Source: Pseudomonadota bacterium (GTDB lineage: Bacteria > Pseudomonadota > Gammaproteobacteria > Pseudomonadales > Azotimanducaceae). From it: 64,000 nucleotides of DNA. The translations under genes and the position numbers were made by a program. The notes under the pieces are model-generated. The model saw nothing but the letters and a program-made list of their open reading frames with translations, was not told where the DNA came from and did no database searches. Numbering within the stretch: position 1 is the stretch's first letter; each line of letters opens with the position of its first letter. The DNA lies in contig JAQBUI010000005.1 of the NCBI GenBank assembly GCA_027624035.1, positions 46,661 through 110,660 of the forward strand, given 5' to 3'. Of this stretch, positions 25,914 to 34,633 are shown one piece after another.

Positions 25914-26804
25914 TCATGCCGGCAAGGATTGCCCTGATTGACGTTCCGCTGCCGCCGGGGTCAAGTCGATCCCGGTGATATCCACAGCCCCACGCCAGGC
26001 TGAATGCCAGGCGGCATAGAATTCTGAAATGGTCTGAAAGCGTTCGTCCGGTTCCGGGGCGCAGGCGCGTGCAGCGATGGCCAGAACTGACGGCGTGGCG
26101 TCCGCCCGGGTGGCGACGAACTCATGGATGCACCGGCCCATGTTGAAGACCGTGGTGCGTTCATCGATGGTTGCACCAGCCTTGAACTCCTCAGGTGCCA
26201 TAAACCTGCTTGACCCAAACATTCGCCCCATGTCGTTGATGATGGGGCCGTGGCGATAAAGATCGAGGTCCACCAGCGCCATGGTGTGGGTCTGAAAATC
26301 ATAGACCATGGCGCCGTCGTAGAAATCACTGGCGACCCAGCCAGCGGCGCAGATGACGCGGTGGCAGTCGAAGACGCTGTCCAGGGCAGCGAGCAGTTCC
26401 GGGAGCGGCAACAAACGAAAACGCTGGTAGGAAGAGTCCGGGTCGCTGCGCCGCGCAGCCGGGACGCGAATCAGCTCACCGTCAACCCACTTGTATACCA
26501 GCATGGGGCCATGGGGTGACTCGACGGTGCGTTCCAGGGGCACCAGTGCCTCATGTTGCACAGAGTTGGCCAACACCACAGCATTCCGGAGCCACGCCAC
26601 ACGTTCGATATGTGGCAAGAATGCCGTGGCGTCAGGAGCGCCTGCAGTCTTGACGAAGCGACGTTCGTGGTGCACTGCCCAACCATAGGAAACGTTGCCC
26701 GAATCCTGTGTTCGTTCATCGAAAACGGCAAACACCTCACCGTTGCTGTTAAGAAAATCGAGTGGAGACATATCGATACGGTCGATGTTCAACGGGCTTT
26801 CCAT
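25914..26804 (-). CDS. Protein kinase-like (Ser/Thr or APH-fold) protein
   Basis: About 296 residues with a divergent kinase fold. RRFVKTAG supplies the ATP-binding Lys. A Glu-bearing helix follows, then a loop VASDFYDGAMVYDF in the place of the catalytic loop, and LVDLDLYRHGP in the place of DFG. The C-lobe end, ACAPEPDERFQTISEFYAAW, is typical of Ser/Thr kinases. The residue five after the putative catalytic Asp is Ala rather than the usual Mg-binding Asn, so activity is uncertain. By family resemblance it may phosphorylate a protein or small molecule. ATG 26804 with GAGAG upstream is preferred to 26849. Its stop lies just outside the truncated exporter gene. Confidence 0.6.
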   Translation of the reverse strand: MESPLNIDRIDMSPLDFLNSNGEVFAVFDERTQDSGNVSYGWAVHHERRFVKTAGAPDATAFLPHIERVAWLRNAVVLANSVQHEALVPLERTVESPHGPMLVYKWVDGELIRVPAARRSDPDSSYQRFRLLPLPELLAALDSVFDCHRVICAAGWVASDFYDGAMVYDFQTHTMALVDLDLYRHGPIINDMGRMFGSSRFMAPEEFKAGATIDERTTVFNMGRCIHEFVATRADATPSVLAIAARACAPEPDERFQTISEFYAAWHSAWRGAVDITGIDLTPAAAERQSGQSLPA

Positions 26805-26902
26805 GTGGCTCTCGCGATGATGAGGAGCGATGCCAGGCATGTTATGCAATCAGGCCCGATCGCGAAACCTTCTAGCCGGCAAGCTCGCCACGGTACATTT
26901 CG

Positions 26903-27161
26903 ATCAGGAATCGTACCGATAAAAGTGGCGCACCCAGGGGATGACGCCTGCACCCTACTCCGGACCCTTACTCCGACCCCATTTATTCCATTTATTCCGC
27001 AATCAGGGATCGTATCGAGAAAAGATGGCGAACCTGGGGGAAGGCCCGGTGCCGTCAGCCTATGGGATGGATGCTTGAAAACTGCATCGAAAGCCCGTCG
27101 GTCGCGAAGGTACCTGCGCATTTTTTTCACTCTACTCCGACCCTTTACTCCGACCCCGCCT
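26903..27161. repeat. Two imperfect direct repeats with TACTCCGACCCC ends
   Basis: Block A (26903-26980) and block B (27002-27161) share ATCAGGRATCGTAYCGA, AAAAG.TGGCG and an end rich in CTACTCCGACCC/ACTCCGACCCC. Block B contains ~85 bp of extra sequence before its end. Read on the minus strand the ends become GGGGTCGGAGTA, reminiscent of REP-type heads. This is the promoter side of the TauD gene; no gene is seen in 26850-27204. Confidence 0.5.
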
Positions 27162-27204
27162 TTCGGTGTACGATGACGAGACTGAGTCCATGGGAGAGAG
27201 GATC

Positions 27205-28308
27205 ATGAACACGGCCACTGCATCCGGCAAGGAACGATACAACGACATTGCGATCAGAACCGCAGCACAGATCGTCGTATCGCGGACCGACGCTGCGCAC
27301 TCGGCGCAGTCAGAATCAGAAGACAAACCGGTAGCGGATCGGTTCCCCGCCTTCAATCGCACGGGGCTCGGGGTGGCCGTGGAATACGAGCGGATGGGGA
27401 ACCGGCCGGTCTCAGAGACTTTGCAGGCCAGGGCAGAGGCGTTCGGCTTCGAACTCGAACACCTTGGCATCACCATCGGCACGGTGATCCACAACGTCAA
27501 TCTCAAAGGCGGTTTACCCAACGACCTGATCCGGTTTCTGCGGGATGTGCTGAACGAACGCAAGGTGATCTTCTTCCGCGAACAGCACCTGAGTGAGGAC
27601 GAACATGTGGCCTTCGCCCGCTGCTTCGGCGAACTGGACGCCTTCCCGTTCGGCCCGGCGGGCGAGAATCCCTTCATCCTCGAGATCCGTCACAACAGCA
27701 AGCGCCCAGGCAGCATCAACAGCTGGCACACAGACGTGACCTGGATGGAAGAGCCGTCCCTCGGTTCCATCGCCCAGTGCGTGACTGCACCACCAGTGGG
27801 CGGCGACACCCTATTCTCCGACAGCCACGCTGCCTATCTCGGCCTGCCGAAGGGAGTGCGGGAGCAGATCCAGCACATTCACGGCATCAATGACTATCGT
27901 AACTTCATCGCCGACCTGCCCACTGACCTGGCAGAGTCCATCAAACAGGAGATCCCCTTCGGTGTCAGCCATCCGCTCGCCCGCACCCATCCGGAGACCG
28001 GCAAGACCGCACTGTACATCCACGGCGGCTTTCTGCGACACGAATCCCTGTACGACGTGCGCAGCGGCGAGACCATGGACCAGGACGAAGCCAGGGCACT
28101 GGTCCAGCTGTTGTTGCAGCAGCATAATCGGCCGGAGTATCTGTGCCGCTTCCGGTGGACCGAGGGCGCCATGGCCTTCTGGGACAACCGGGCCGTGCAG
28201 CACTATGCTGCCAGCGACTACTACCCGCACTCGAGGTGCCTGCGCCGCGTCACTGTCGCGGGCGATAAGCCCTATTTTGATGAGCAGGCCGCAGCGGCCG
28301 AGGGCTGA
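27205..28308 (+). CDS. TauD/TfdA family Fe(II)/2-oxoglutarate dioxygenase
   Basis: 367 residues. The catalytic core shows the family metal triad: SWHTDVTW (His-x-Asp) and the distal His in NRAVQHYAASDY, with the 2-oxoglutarate-binding Arg in SRCLRRVTV. Other family blocks are REQHLSEDEHVAFARCFG and GGDTLFSDSHAAY. The ~75-residue N-terminal extension before FGFELEHLGITIG is polar and not part of the fold. Substrates of the family are sulfonates, sulfate esters, phenoxyacetates or carnitine precursors. The neighbouring alkylsulfatase gene (convergent) hints at organosulfur use; that is inference. GAGAGAGG before ATG 27205 supports this start. Confidence 0.85.
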   Translation: MNTATASGKERYNDIAIRTAAQIVVSRTDAAHSAQSESEDKPVADRFPAFNRTGLGVAVEYERMGNRPVSETLQARAEAFGFELEHLGITIGTVIHNVNLKGGLPNDLIRFLRDVLNERKVIFFREQHLSEDEHVAFARCFGELDAFPFGPAGENPFILEIRHNSKRPGSINSWHTDVTWMEEPSLGSIAQCVTAPPVGGDTLFSDSHAAYLGLPKGVREQIQHIHGINDYRNFIADLPTDLAESIKQEIPFGVSHPLARTHPETGKTALYIHGGFLRHESLYDVRSGETMDQDEARALVQLLLQQHNRPEYLCRFRWTEGAMAFWDNRAVQHYAASDYYPHSRCLRRVTVAGDKPYFDEQAAAAEG

Positions 28309-28315
28309 CCTCGCT

Positions 28316-30262
28316 TTATCCAGGTGGTGACATGGGACGCGGAGTTACGATCGGAAAGCGACGTTCGAACTGATCGAACAGTGCGCCAAGCTGCAGCAGC
28401 GCGCTACCGTCGCCTTGCACCTGCAGTGCGCCCTGCGCCATCAGGCTGCCCGCGTCGGTCTGGTCGGTCATGAGCAGCTTGAAGTTGCGCTCTGAAATCC
28501 GAATAGAGACAGTTGCCGATTCAAGGCTCTTTCCGAAGTGGGCATGCAGCACGGACCGTTCGATGCTGAGCAGCACAGGTTCGTGGTCGGTAAAGTGCAG
28601 GTTGATGTGCAACACGAGATCACGGGCCCGTTCCGGATTGAGGCGTACGGCCATGGTCTTGAACAGATTGTCGAGGGGTATGCTTGCTGCCATTCCGGCA
28701 CTGGCACCGAACTTGGCGCCTTTTGGTAAACCGTTTCGCAGCTCCAGTGCGCCGCAGAGGTAGAAGTTTCGCCAGGGTGCCGATTCCGCCTGATAGCCCA
28801 TCTGTTCCATGGCATCTGCCAGCAGGGCCCGTCCTGCTGCATGGTCCGGGTCCGCCATCACGACGTGATAGAGCACCTCGGCAACCCAGCGGTACTCACC
28901 GTCGTCGTATGCTGCTTTTGTCCGTTCTACGACGGCGTCTGCGCCGCCCATGTAGTCCACGTATTTCGCTGCCGCAGCCGACGCGGGCAGGGGGTTCAGA
29001 TGCGCGGGATGACCGTCGAAGAAGCCGAGGTATCGGTTGAACACCGCCTTGGCATTTACCCGCAGGGTGCCGTAGTAGTCTCTGTTATAGAACTCCGAAT
29101 CCAGGTCGTCCGGCAGTGTCAGTTGCTCGGCAATCTCGTCGGCTGTGTAACCGTGGTTCGCCAGGCGCAGGGTCTGATCGTGGATGTACTTGTAAAGGTC
29201 TCGCTGTTTCGAGAGATAGTCGATCGCCGCCTCGCGCCCCCAGGTGGGCCAGTGATGGCTGGCAAATTCCACCTCGAGCCGATCGCCGAACAGTTCTATG
29301 GCCTCGTTCAACTGGCCCGCCCAGGCAAGCGCATCGCGGACCTGGGCGCCGCGAGGGGTATACAGATTGTGCAGATGGTGGGTGGCAATCTCCGACATGC
29401 ACAGTGCCTTGAATTGCGGGAAGTAGAAGACAAACTCGGCGGGTGCCTCGGTGCCCATGGTCATCTGGAATTCGATCTCAATGCCGTCTACGATGCGGGT
29501 CTCGCCCGTCGCCTCGACAATATCGTTGGGTATGATGAAGCCGGTGGTGCCAAGGGACAAGGCCGGTCCAAGGCCACAGGACACGAAACCCGTGGCTGAC
29601 GGCTGGAGCAGATTGCCGTACATATAGGTGGCTCTGCGGCCCATGGCGTTGCCGGCCAATACGTTCTCGGCCAGCGACTCGTCCACATAGTCCCGGGGTG
29701 CGATCACCTGCACCCTTCCGGAGGCGGCGTCTTGCGCTGACACGACGCCCAGCACACCCGCAAAGTGATCTGCATGACTGTGCGTGTGGATCACGCAGAC
29801 CACGGGCCGTTCACCCAGGTGCTGGTTAGCGAGCGTCAGTCCCGCCCGGGACGATTCGCTGGAGGTCAGCGGGTCGATCACGATCCATCCTGTCTCGCCC
29901 CGAATCAGTGTCATGTTGGCGATGTCGAAGCCGCGAATCTGGTAGATCCCGTCTACCACCTCAAACAGGCCATGGTGCAGGGCGTTGAGTTGCGCCTGAC
30001 GCCACAGGCTGGGATTGACGGTATCCGGCGCAGTACCCTCCAGGAACCTGGTGGCGGCGAAGTCATACACCGCCTGGTCGTGGCGGTCGTGATCGTTGGT
30101 CGTTGTGTCCAGGGTGGCAATGAACCCTCTCCGTGCGGCCTCGAAGGCCTTCTGGTTCTCAAAGTCCAGGCGTTCGCGAACCGCAGCATTGGCGTGCAGG
30201 GTCCACCGGGTCGCAGGCTTCGGTGCTCGTTCGGATTCTGGCAGTGGGTCATAGTCGCTCAC
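28316..30262 (-). CDS. Alkylsulfatase of the metallo-beta-lactamase type (SdsA1/BDS1-like)
   Basis: A 648-residue protein with the zinc-binding motif HTHSHADHFAGV near residue 160. Further ligands are in the region with FKALCMSEIATHHLHN and in EFASHHWPTWG. An alkylsulfatase dimerisation domain follows (LYKYIHDQTLRLANHGYTADEIAEQL), and an SCP2-like C-terminal domain binds the alkyl chain. This is the class III sulfatase layout: hydrolysis of linear alkyl sulfates to alcohol and sulfate. No signal peptide is visible (SdsA1 is exported), so it probably acts in the cytoplasm. It starts at GTG 30262 with GGAGA just before. An eroded GST-like reading frame ends about 12 nt upstream. Confidence 0.88.
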   Translation of the reverse strand: MSDYDPLPESERAPKPATRWTLHANAAVRERLDFENQKAFEAARRGFIATLDTTTNDHDRHDQAVYDFAATRFLEGTAPDTVNPSLWRQAQLNALHHGLFEVVDGIYQIRGFDIANMTLIRGETGWIVIDPLTSSESSRAGLTLANQHLGERPVVCVIHTHSHADHFAGVLGVVSAQDAASGRVQVIAPRDYVDESLAENVLAGNAMGRRATYMYGNLLQPSATGFVSCGLGPALSLGTTGFIIPNDIVEATGETRIVDGIEIEFQMTMGTEAPAEFVFYFPQFKALCMSEIATHHLHNLYTPRGAQVRDALAWAGQLNEAIELFGDRLEVEFASHHWPTWGREAAIDYLSKQRDLYKYIHDQTLRLANHGYTADEIAEQLTLPDDLDSEFYNRDYYGTLRVNAKAVFNRYLGFFDGHPAHLNPLPASAAAAKYVDYMGGADAVVERTKAAYDDGEYRWVAEVLYHVVMADPDHAAGRALLADAMEQMGYQAESAPWRNFYLCGALELRNGLPKGAKFGASAGMAASIPLDNLFKTMAVRLNPERARDLVLHINLHFTDHEPVLLSIERSVLHAHFGKSLESATVSIRISERNFKLLMTDQTDAGSLMAQGALQVQGDGSALLQLGALFDQFERRFPIVTPRPMSPPG

Positions 30263-30274
30263 GGTAATCTCCGG

Positions 30275-30419
30275 TCAGAAGGGTAGGTAACGGACGTGAT
30301 GGTCCGGCTGGCTTTTTGCCCTTTGCCCAATGCGGGCGGCTTCCACGAGTTCGGCGCAAAAACGATCACTCGTTTGTCGCGCAGTCCCGCGAAGCGGGTC
30401 CGCCGTAGATTTGATACAT
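30275..30419 (-). pseudogene. Possible remnant of a glutathione S-transferase-like gene
   Basis: A strong ribosome-binding site (AAGGAGG) precedes ATG 30419. The frame then reads MYQIYGGPASR, which resembles the first strand and loop of GST proteins, before a stop after 17 codons. Another frame continues (GTARQTSDRFCAELVEAAR...) and ends about 12 nt before the sulfatase start. Deletions and a frameshift in a former first gene of the operon would explain this; alternatively it is a short leader peptide. The remaining 30420-30750 shows nothing else. Confidence 0.3.
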
Positions 30420-30750
30420 CGAATCCTCCTTGTCTTGTTCCGATCGCCAGGTCGTGGCGGAGGTAGTCATTCTAAACAGCATCCCTCAACCTCCCAAACC
30501 TGCCACCACGAAATCTGGAGAGTTGTCTGCCTGGCGCAGGCAGGGTGATGCTTGTAGGCGCGGTAATTGCGCAATGTAGCCGTCAGGCCGGAACGCGCAA
30601 GCGGTCAAAGTTTGGTGAGAGGCAAGCCGCTTGCACTGACATCAAGGTCACGATGCCAGCAAGCCCCGTAGCAGCAGGTCACATGCCCCACCGACCCGCC
30701 AAACCGTCGTGGCGCGCCGTGATATATTTCGCGTTTTTCTGGAGAGAATC

Positions 30751-31743
30751 ATGGTCAACGCGAAGCGACCAATGGGCGTCACGTTTGGCAGCCTGGGCGT
30801 TCTGGGTCCGCGGGCGATCATCGACATTGCCCGGCTTGCCGGACAACTTGGGTATCGGTCGATATGGACCGTGGAAGCGAATGGCACCGACGCCTTCTCG
30901 CTTCTGGGTTCAGTATCGGCCGTTGCCCCCGGCCTTGAGCTGGGGACCGGGATTGTGCCGGTTCAACTGCGTACGCCACCGTTGACCGCGATGTCGGCGG
31001 CGACCCTCCAGGCGCTCAGCCCGGATGCTGATATCTGGCTTGGCCTTGGCGTATCGGCCCCCGGTATTCTGCAGCAGCATGGTGTACCGACCACGGACCG
31101 CCCGATCGCCATGATGCGTGAGTACGTTGCGCTCTTAAGAGACTGCCTGTCAGGTGAGAGTGTGACTTTCGAGGGGGATTTCTGGTCCGTTCGCCGCTTC
31201 CGTCTTGGCGTGCGCCTGGGCGATCGGCGACCGAAGATCGTCATGGCGGCACTGAACCCTCAGATGTTGAAGCTCGCCGGGGAAATTGCTGATGGTGTCC
31301 TGCTCAATTACATCCCCGCGAGTCACGTCGGCCCCTCCATTGAACGCGTCCGGGCCGGTGGCGACGCCCGCATCTTCGCCTATGTGCATGCCGCTGTGGG
31401 TGATCTGCAGCAGTCATCGGGTTCGGCGCGACGGGACCTGTTCAATTACGCCATGGCAGACGGCTACGCCAGCATGTTCCGCAAGGCGGGGTTTTCAGAC
31501 GAAGTGGATCTGCTTCGTGAGCGACAGTCTGCAAGGGATCGGGATGGGGCATTGGCCGCCATCTCTGATGAGATGATTCAGGCGATTGACTTTATCGGCA
31601 GTGCCGACGCGGTGACCAATTTTGTGGATGCCTATGTGACTGCCGGAGTGGAGTATCCCATCCTGATGCCCATGCCCTGGGGCGAGGATCGCCGGGCCGT
31701 GACGGAGGCGACGATGCGGGCCGCGATCGGCGCCGCAATCTGA
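30751..31743 (+). CDS. LLM-class (luciferase-like) flavin-dependent oxidoreductase
   Basis: 330 residues with the bacterial-luciferase TIM-barrel pattern: MGVTFGSLGVLGPRAIIDIARLAGQLGYRSIWTVE at the N-terminus, LGTGIVPVQLRTPPLTAMSAATLQAL, LGLGVSAPGILQQHG and FEGDFWSV. Family members use FMNH2 or F420 to oxidise carbon substrates. Many are annotated as F420-dependent, but nothing here shows F420 synthesis, so the cofactor is open. ATG 30751 is preceded by GGAGAGAATC. The start 14 codons upstream (30709) lacks such a site. Single gene, convergent with the SpoIIE-STAS gene. Confidence 0.8.
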   Translation: MVNAKRPMGVTFGSLGVLGPRAIIDIARLAGQLGYRSIWTVEANGTDAFSLLGSVSAVAPGLELGTGIVPVQLRTPPLTAMSAATLQALSPDADIWLGLGVSAPGILQQHGVPTTDRPIAMMREYVALLRDCLSGESVTFEGDFWSVRRFRLGVRLGDRRPKIVMAALNPQMLKLAGEIADGVLLNYIPASHVGPSIERVRAGGDARIFAYVHAAVGDLQQSSGSARRDLFNYAMADGYASMFRKAGFSDEVDLLRERQSARDRDGALAAISDEMIQAIDFIGSADAVTNFVDAYVTAGVEYPILMPMPWGEDRRAVTEATMRAAIGAAI

Positions 31744-31803
31744 AACCCTCACAGAGTCGATCCGGATTGGTCGCGATGGGGAGCGGTGGTAACGATTCGG
31801 CGC

Positions 31804-34311
31804 TCAGCTTGAAGACTCTGCCCGCAACTCCTCGATCACCCCGTTGAATTGATCCCGGTTATGGTCGGACAAGGCGGCTAACTCCTCATGGGCTTTGAGC
31901 AGTCTGCCGTGCTGCCGTCGGGGGTCGGTGTCTATCATCAACAGAGGCTGCTGGCGTTCCGGAACCGCGACGGCGTCCTGGTGGACATGTCTAATGACGT
32001 TATCCATGGACAATTCGTCGAAAGCTTCGAGCAGCGGGGCGCTCACTCCCTGCAGATGGACAGACGTCCCGCGGTCCTCGGCCATTCGTACCAGTTCGTG
32101 CAGCGTGCCCAGCATCGTGCTGTCCAGGTATTCACACTCGGTAAGGTCAATGATCAGTGTCTTGTCAGATTCAATCTGGGCCTGCGCGGCAGCCAGCAGG
32201 GTCTCCCCGTAGGTCCAGCTCACCCGGCCCTTGATGCACAGAAAGTGTGCCGACATTTGACCATCCGACGGGCCATCGACCCAGGTGATCTGGGATGCTT
32301 CCTGGGTGGGCAGCACCGTCAGACGACTATCATCGATGGTCGCATTGAACTCGCTCTGGCGTTCACTCACTTCCAGCAACAGCATGGTCACATCATCCCT
32401 GTCCTCGGGCTCTGTGCCGCCGGATACATCGTAAAATACCTGTTCCAGCAGTTCTGTCTCATTTCGATGGGTCTGAAAGCTGGTGGCCACCACGGTGCTG
32501 TCGGCTCCCCGGTCCACCCCGACGTCGAACAGTCCGTCCGTGTAGAGCAACACCCGGTCACCTCGATTCAATCTGATCACCTCATCGCGATAGTCCACTT
32601 CGTCATAGAGCCCCAGAGCAGGTCCGGTATTGGAAAACTGATCCACAGTGCCATCGTACCGAAGCAGAATGCTGGGTGGGTGCCCTGCCGAGGCCAGCAG
32701 CAGTTCGTTGGTTTTCGCATCCAGCAGGCCATAGACACAGGTGAAGAACACGCCTGGCGTCATCACATCCCCCATCAGCTTGCGATTGAGATTCCGCAAT
32801 GCCTCGGCAGGGCTGAAAGGGCTCCCTGCATGACTATCGCCCAACTGCTGCAGCCGGTGCTTGAACAGTACCGCGAGCATCGCTGCGCTGACACCGTGCC
32901 CGGAGGCGTCAGCCACCACGAGTGCCAGGTATCTCTGGTCGATCGTGATGACGTCATACAGGTCACCCCCAACGCTGTGGCCGGGCCGGTATAGCGTCTG
33001 AATGCAGAAGCCATGCAGCGTGGGTGGCTTCGCCGGCAGCAGTGATCGCTGGATCTGTTCAGCACGCTTCAAGTCCCGTTCGGTAATCTCGGCCTGTTCC
33101 TCCAGCAATCGGACCAGATCTTCGAGCTGGCTGTGGGAACTCGTCAGCTGCGCGGTACGTTCTTCCAGCACCCGGGTACGCTCCTGGACGAGGTCTTCCA
33201 GTTCATTCTGGTGCCGCTGCATGACGCTCGTCATGTTATTAAAGGCGGTGGCCATCAGCCCCACTTCGTCTCCGGAGTCTTCCCGGGCCCGTGCGTTCAG
33301 GTCGCCTGCTGCAACCCGGGTTGCAACCGCAGTCAGGTCGCCGATGGGCCCGGTGAAACCCGTGGCCACGCGCACGCCGATGCCGATGCCGAGCAGTGCA
33401 ACCAGGACGGCGGCCAGAGCCATGACGCCGCGAAGCTCGGCGATGCTGGCATAGGCATCATCCTCGTTCACTTCGGCCACCAGTCCCCAGTTTTGATACC
33501 CGACGTTCTTGTATGCGGCCAGCCACACGGTTCCGGACTCGTCCGTGAGCGCTTCAAACCCGGAAAAGCCCTCGAGTGCGGCGAGCATCACCGGGTCATC
33601 CCCTAGGTCTGCGGTGATGTCTGAGTCATCTTCCCCGATTGGAAACAGATAACGAATCTTGCTGTCCCGCAGGGCGGCGACCCGAACCGTATAGGACTCA
33701 AATTTGCTGGGGATGGAACTGAGCGCGCTCTCAAGGTGAGAGGCATCGGTATCGACCAGCATTACGCCAAGTAAGTGGCCCTCATTGGCGCGAATGGGGG
33801 CACTCAGGCGGCTGCGGAGCCCACCATCTGTTCGACGCGGTAGCCCCAGAGACGGTTCGACCAGTCCGTATTGAAACGCCGGCTGATGGTCGATGCTGTG
33901 ACCGATCAGCCCCGGTTCGGTGGAAGTGATGATCGTTCCGGAAGGGTCAGCAATCGTGATCTCGAAAAAACTGTCTGTGCTGTTGCGGGCGTCACCGAGG
34001 ATTTGCCGCGTCTGTTCCAGAAAGGGCCCGGATGTGATGCTGCCGGCAAGGTATTCCGCCACCAGCATTCGAAGGCGTGTACGGCTGGAGATGAGCACCG
34101 CCCTCTCCTGCTGTTGCTGGACGTAGGCGAGCAGAATGTTGGACAGGCCCTGCACAGACAATGTGAGTTGTTGCTCAATGTTGTTGCGGAGCATATTTCG
34201 AACATAGCGATAGTCGTTGATGCTGAGCAGGAGCGCGGTGAACACCACGAACAGGGTAAACAGAACGGTCAGTTTACCCCGAAGTGAATTCAGTACCGGA
34301 ATGTTGAACAT
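31804..34311 (-). CDS. Membrane receptor-phosphatase: Cache - HAMP - SpoIIE/PP2C - STAS
   Basis: An 835-residue regulator. The first helix (KLTVLFTLFVVFTALLLSI) is followed by a ~270-residue extracytoplasmic Cache-type sensor (FFEITIADPSGTIITSTEPG; GLRSRLSAPIRANEGHLLG). A second helix (VMALAAVLVALLGIGIGV), a HAMP, and a coiled coil around 380-430 come next. The SpoIIE-type phosphatase has metal-binding Asp/Gly in VGGDLYDV, VADASGHGVSAAM, LLYTDGLFD and DRDDVTMLL. The C-terminal STAS-like domain ends in CEYLDSTMLGTLHEL, where the Ser or Thr after the Asp is the site normally phosphorylated in anti-anti-sigma factors. By family knowledge it dephosphorylates STAS partners in a partner-switching pathway controlling sigma activity or cyclic-di-GMP-type outputs. 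Having phosphatase and STAS in one chain is noteworthy. No anti-sigma kinase gene is adjacent. Confidence 0.85.
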   Translation of the reverse strand: MFNIPVLNSLRGKLTVLFTLFVVFTALLLSINDYRYVRNMLRNNIEQQLTLSVQGLSNILLAYVQQQQERAVLISSRTRLRMLVAEYLAGSITSGPFLEQTRQILGDARNSTDSFFEITIADPSGTIITSTEPGLIGHSIDHQPAFQYGLVEPSLGLPRRTDGGLRSRLSAPIRANEGHLLGVMLVDTDASHLESALSSIPSKFESYTVRVAALRDSKIRYLFPIGEDDSDITADLGDDPVMLAALEGFSGFEALTDESGTVWLAAYKNVGYQNWGLVAEVNEDDAYASIAELRGVMALAAVLVALLGIGIGVRVATGFTGPIGDLTAVATRVAAGDLNARAREDSGDEVGLMATAFNNMTSVMQRHQNELEDLVQERTRVLEERTAQLTSSHSQLEDLVRLLEEQAEITERDLKRAEQIQRSLLPAKPPTLHGFCIQTLYRPGHSVGGDLYDVITIDQRYLALVVADASGHGVSAAMLAVLFKHRLQQLGDSHAGSPFSPAEALRNLNRKLMGDVMTPGVFFTCVYGLLDAKTNELLLASAGHPPSILLRYDGTVDQFSNTGPALGLYDEVDYRDEVIRLNRGDRVLLYTDGLFDVGVDRGADSTVVATSFQTHRNETELLEQVFYDVSGGTEPEDRDDVTMLLLEVSERQSEFNATIDDSRLTVLPTQEASQITWVDGPSDGQMSAHFLCIKGRVSWTYGETLLAAAQAQIESDKTLIIDLTECEYLDSTMLGTLHELVRMAEDRGTSVHLQGVSAPLLEAFDELSMDNVIRHVHQDAVAVPERQQPLLMIDTDPRRQHGRLLKAHEELAALSDHNRDQFNGVIEELRAESSS

Positions 34312-34633
34312 TTGACGGCCCCTTTGAGGGTTTGATTATAGGTCATCGAAGTTCAAGACCCTATTCAAATGACCCTGTTAAGGGTGCCGTTAATCAGACG
34401 AACAGGCAGCGGGGCCCGAGCAAAACGGCGGTCATGCCACTTATGACACGATCGGAAGCGGACCGTTCGGTGCGTTTGTTCATATCGACCTCACGTTACC
34501 CTGGTCCCTCGACGGTCTGGATACGCGGCTGGACTCGCCATCATGGTGAGCGATGGCGCGACCAGTTGCACAGGATGGACCACATGGGGCATCGTGTTCA
34601 CAAGAGGCAACAGCGACAGAACGAGGTATCCAG
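34312..34633. promoter_or_regulatory. Divergent intergenic region without genes
   Basis: This 320-bp interval separates the divergent SpoIIE-STAS and amidohydrolase genes and must hold both promoters. Repeated GACCCT/AGGGT words (34321-34390) are present, but no confident promoter or operator pair could be read. Confidence 0.3.

Noticed and set aside
26789-27130. 113-codon minus-strand frame upstream of the TauD gene
   Set aside because: It translates the duplicated repeat blocks (PPGSPSFLDTIPD and SPGCATFIGTIPD are the two repeat copies), so it is repeat-derived, not a gene.
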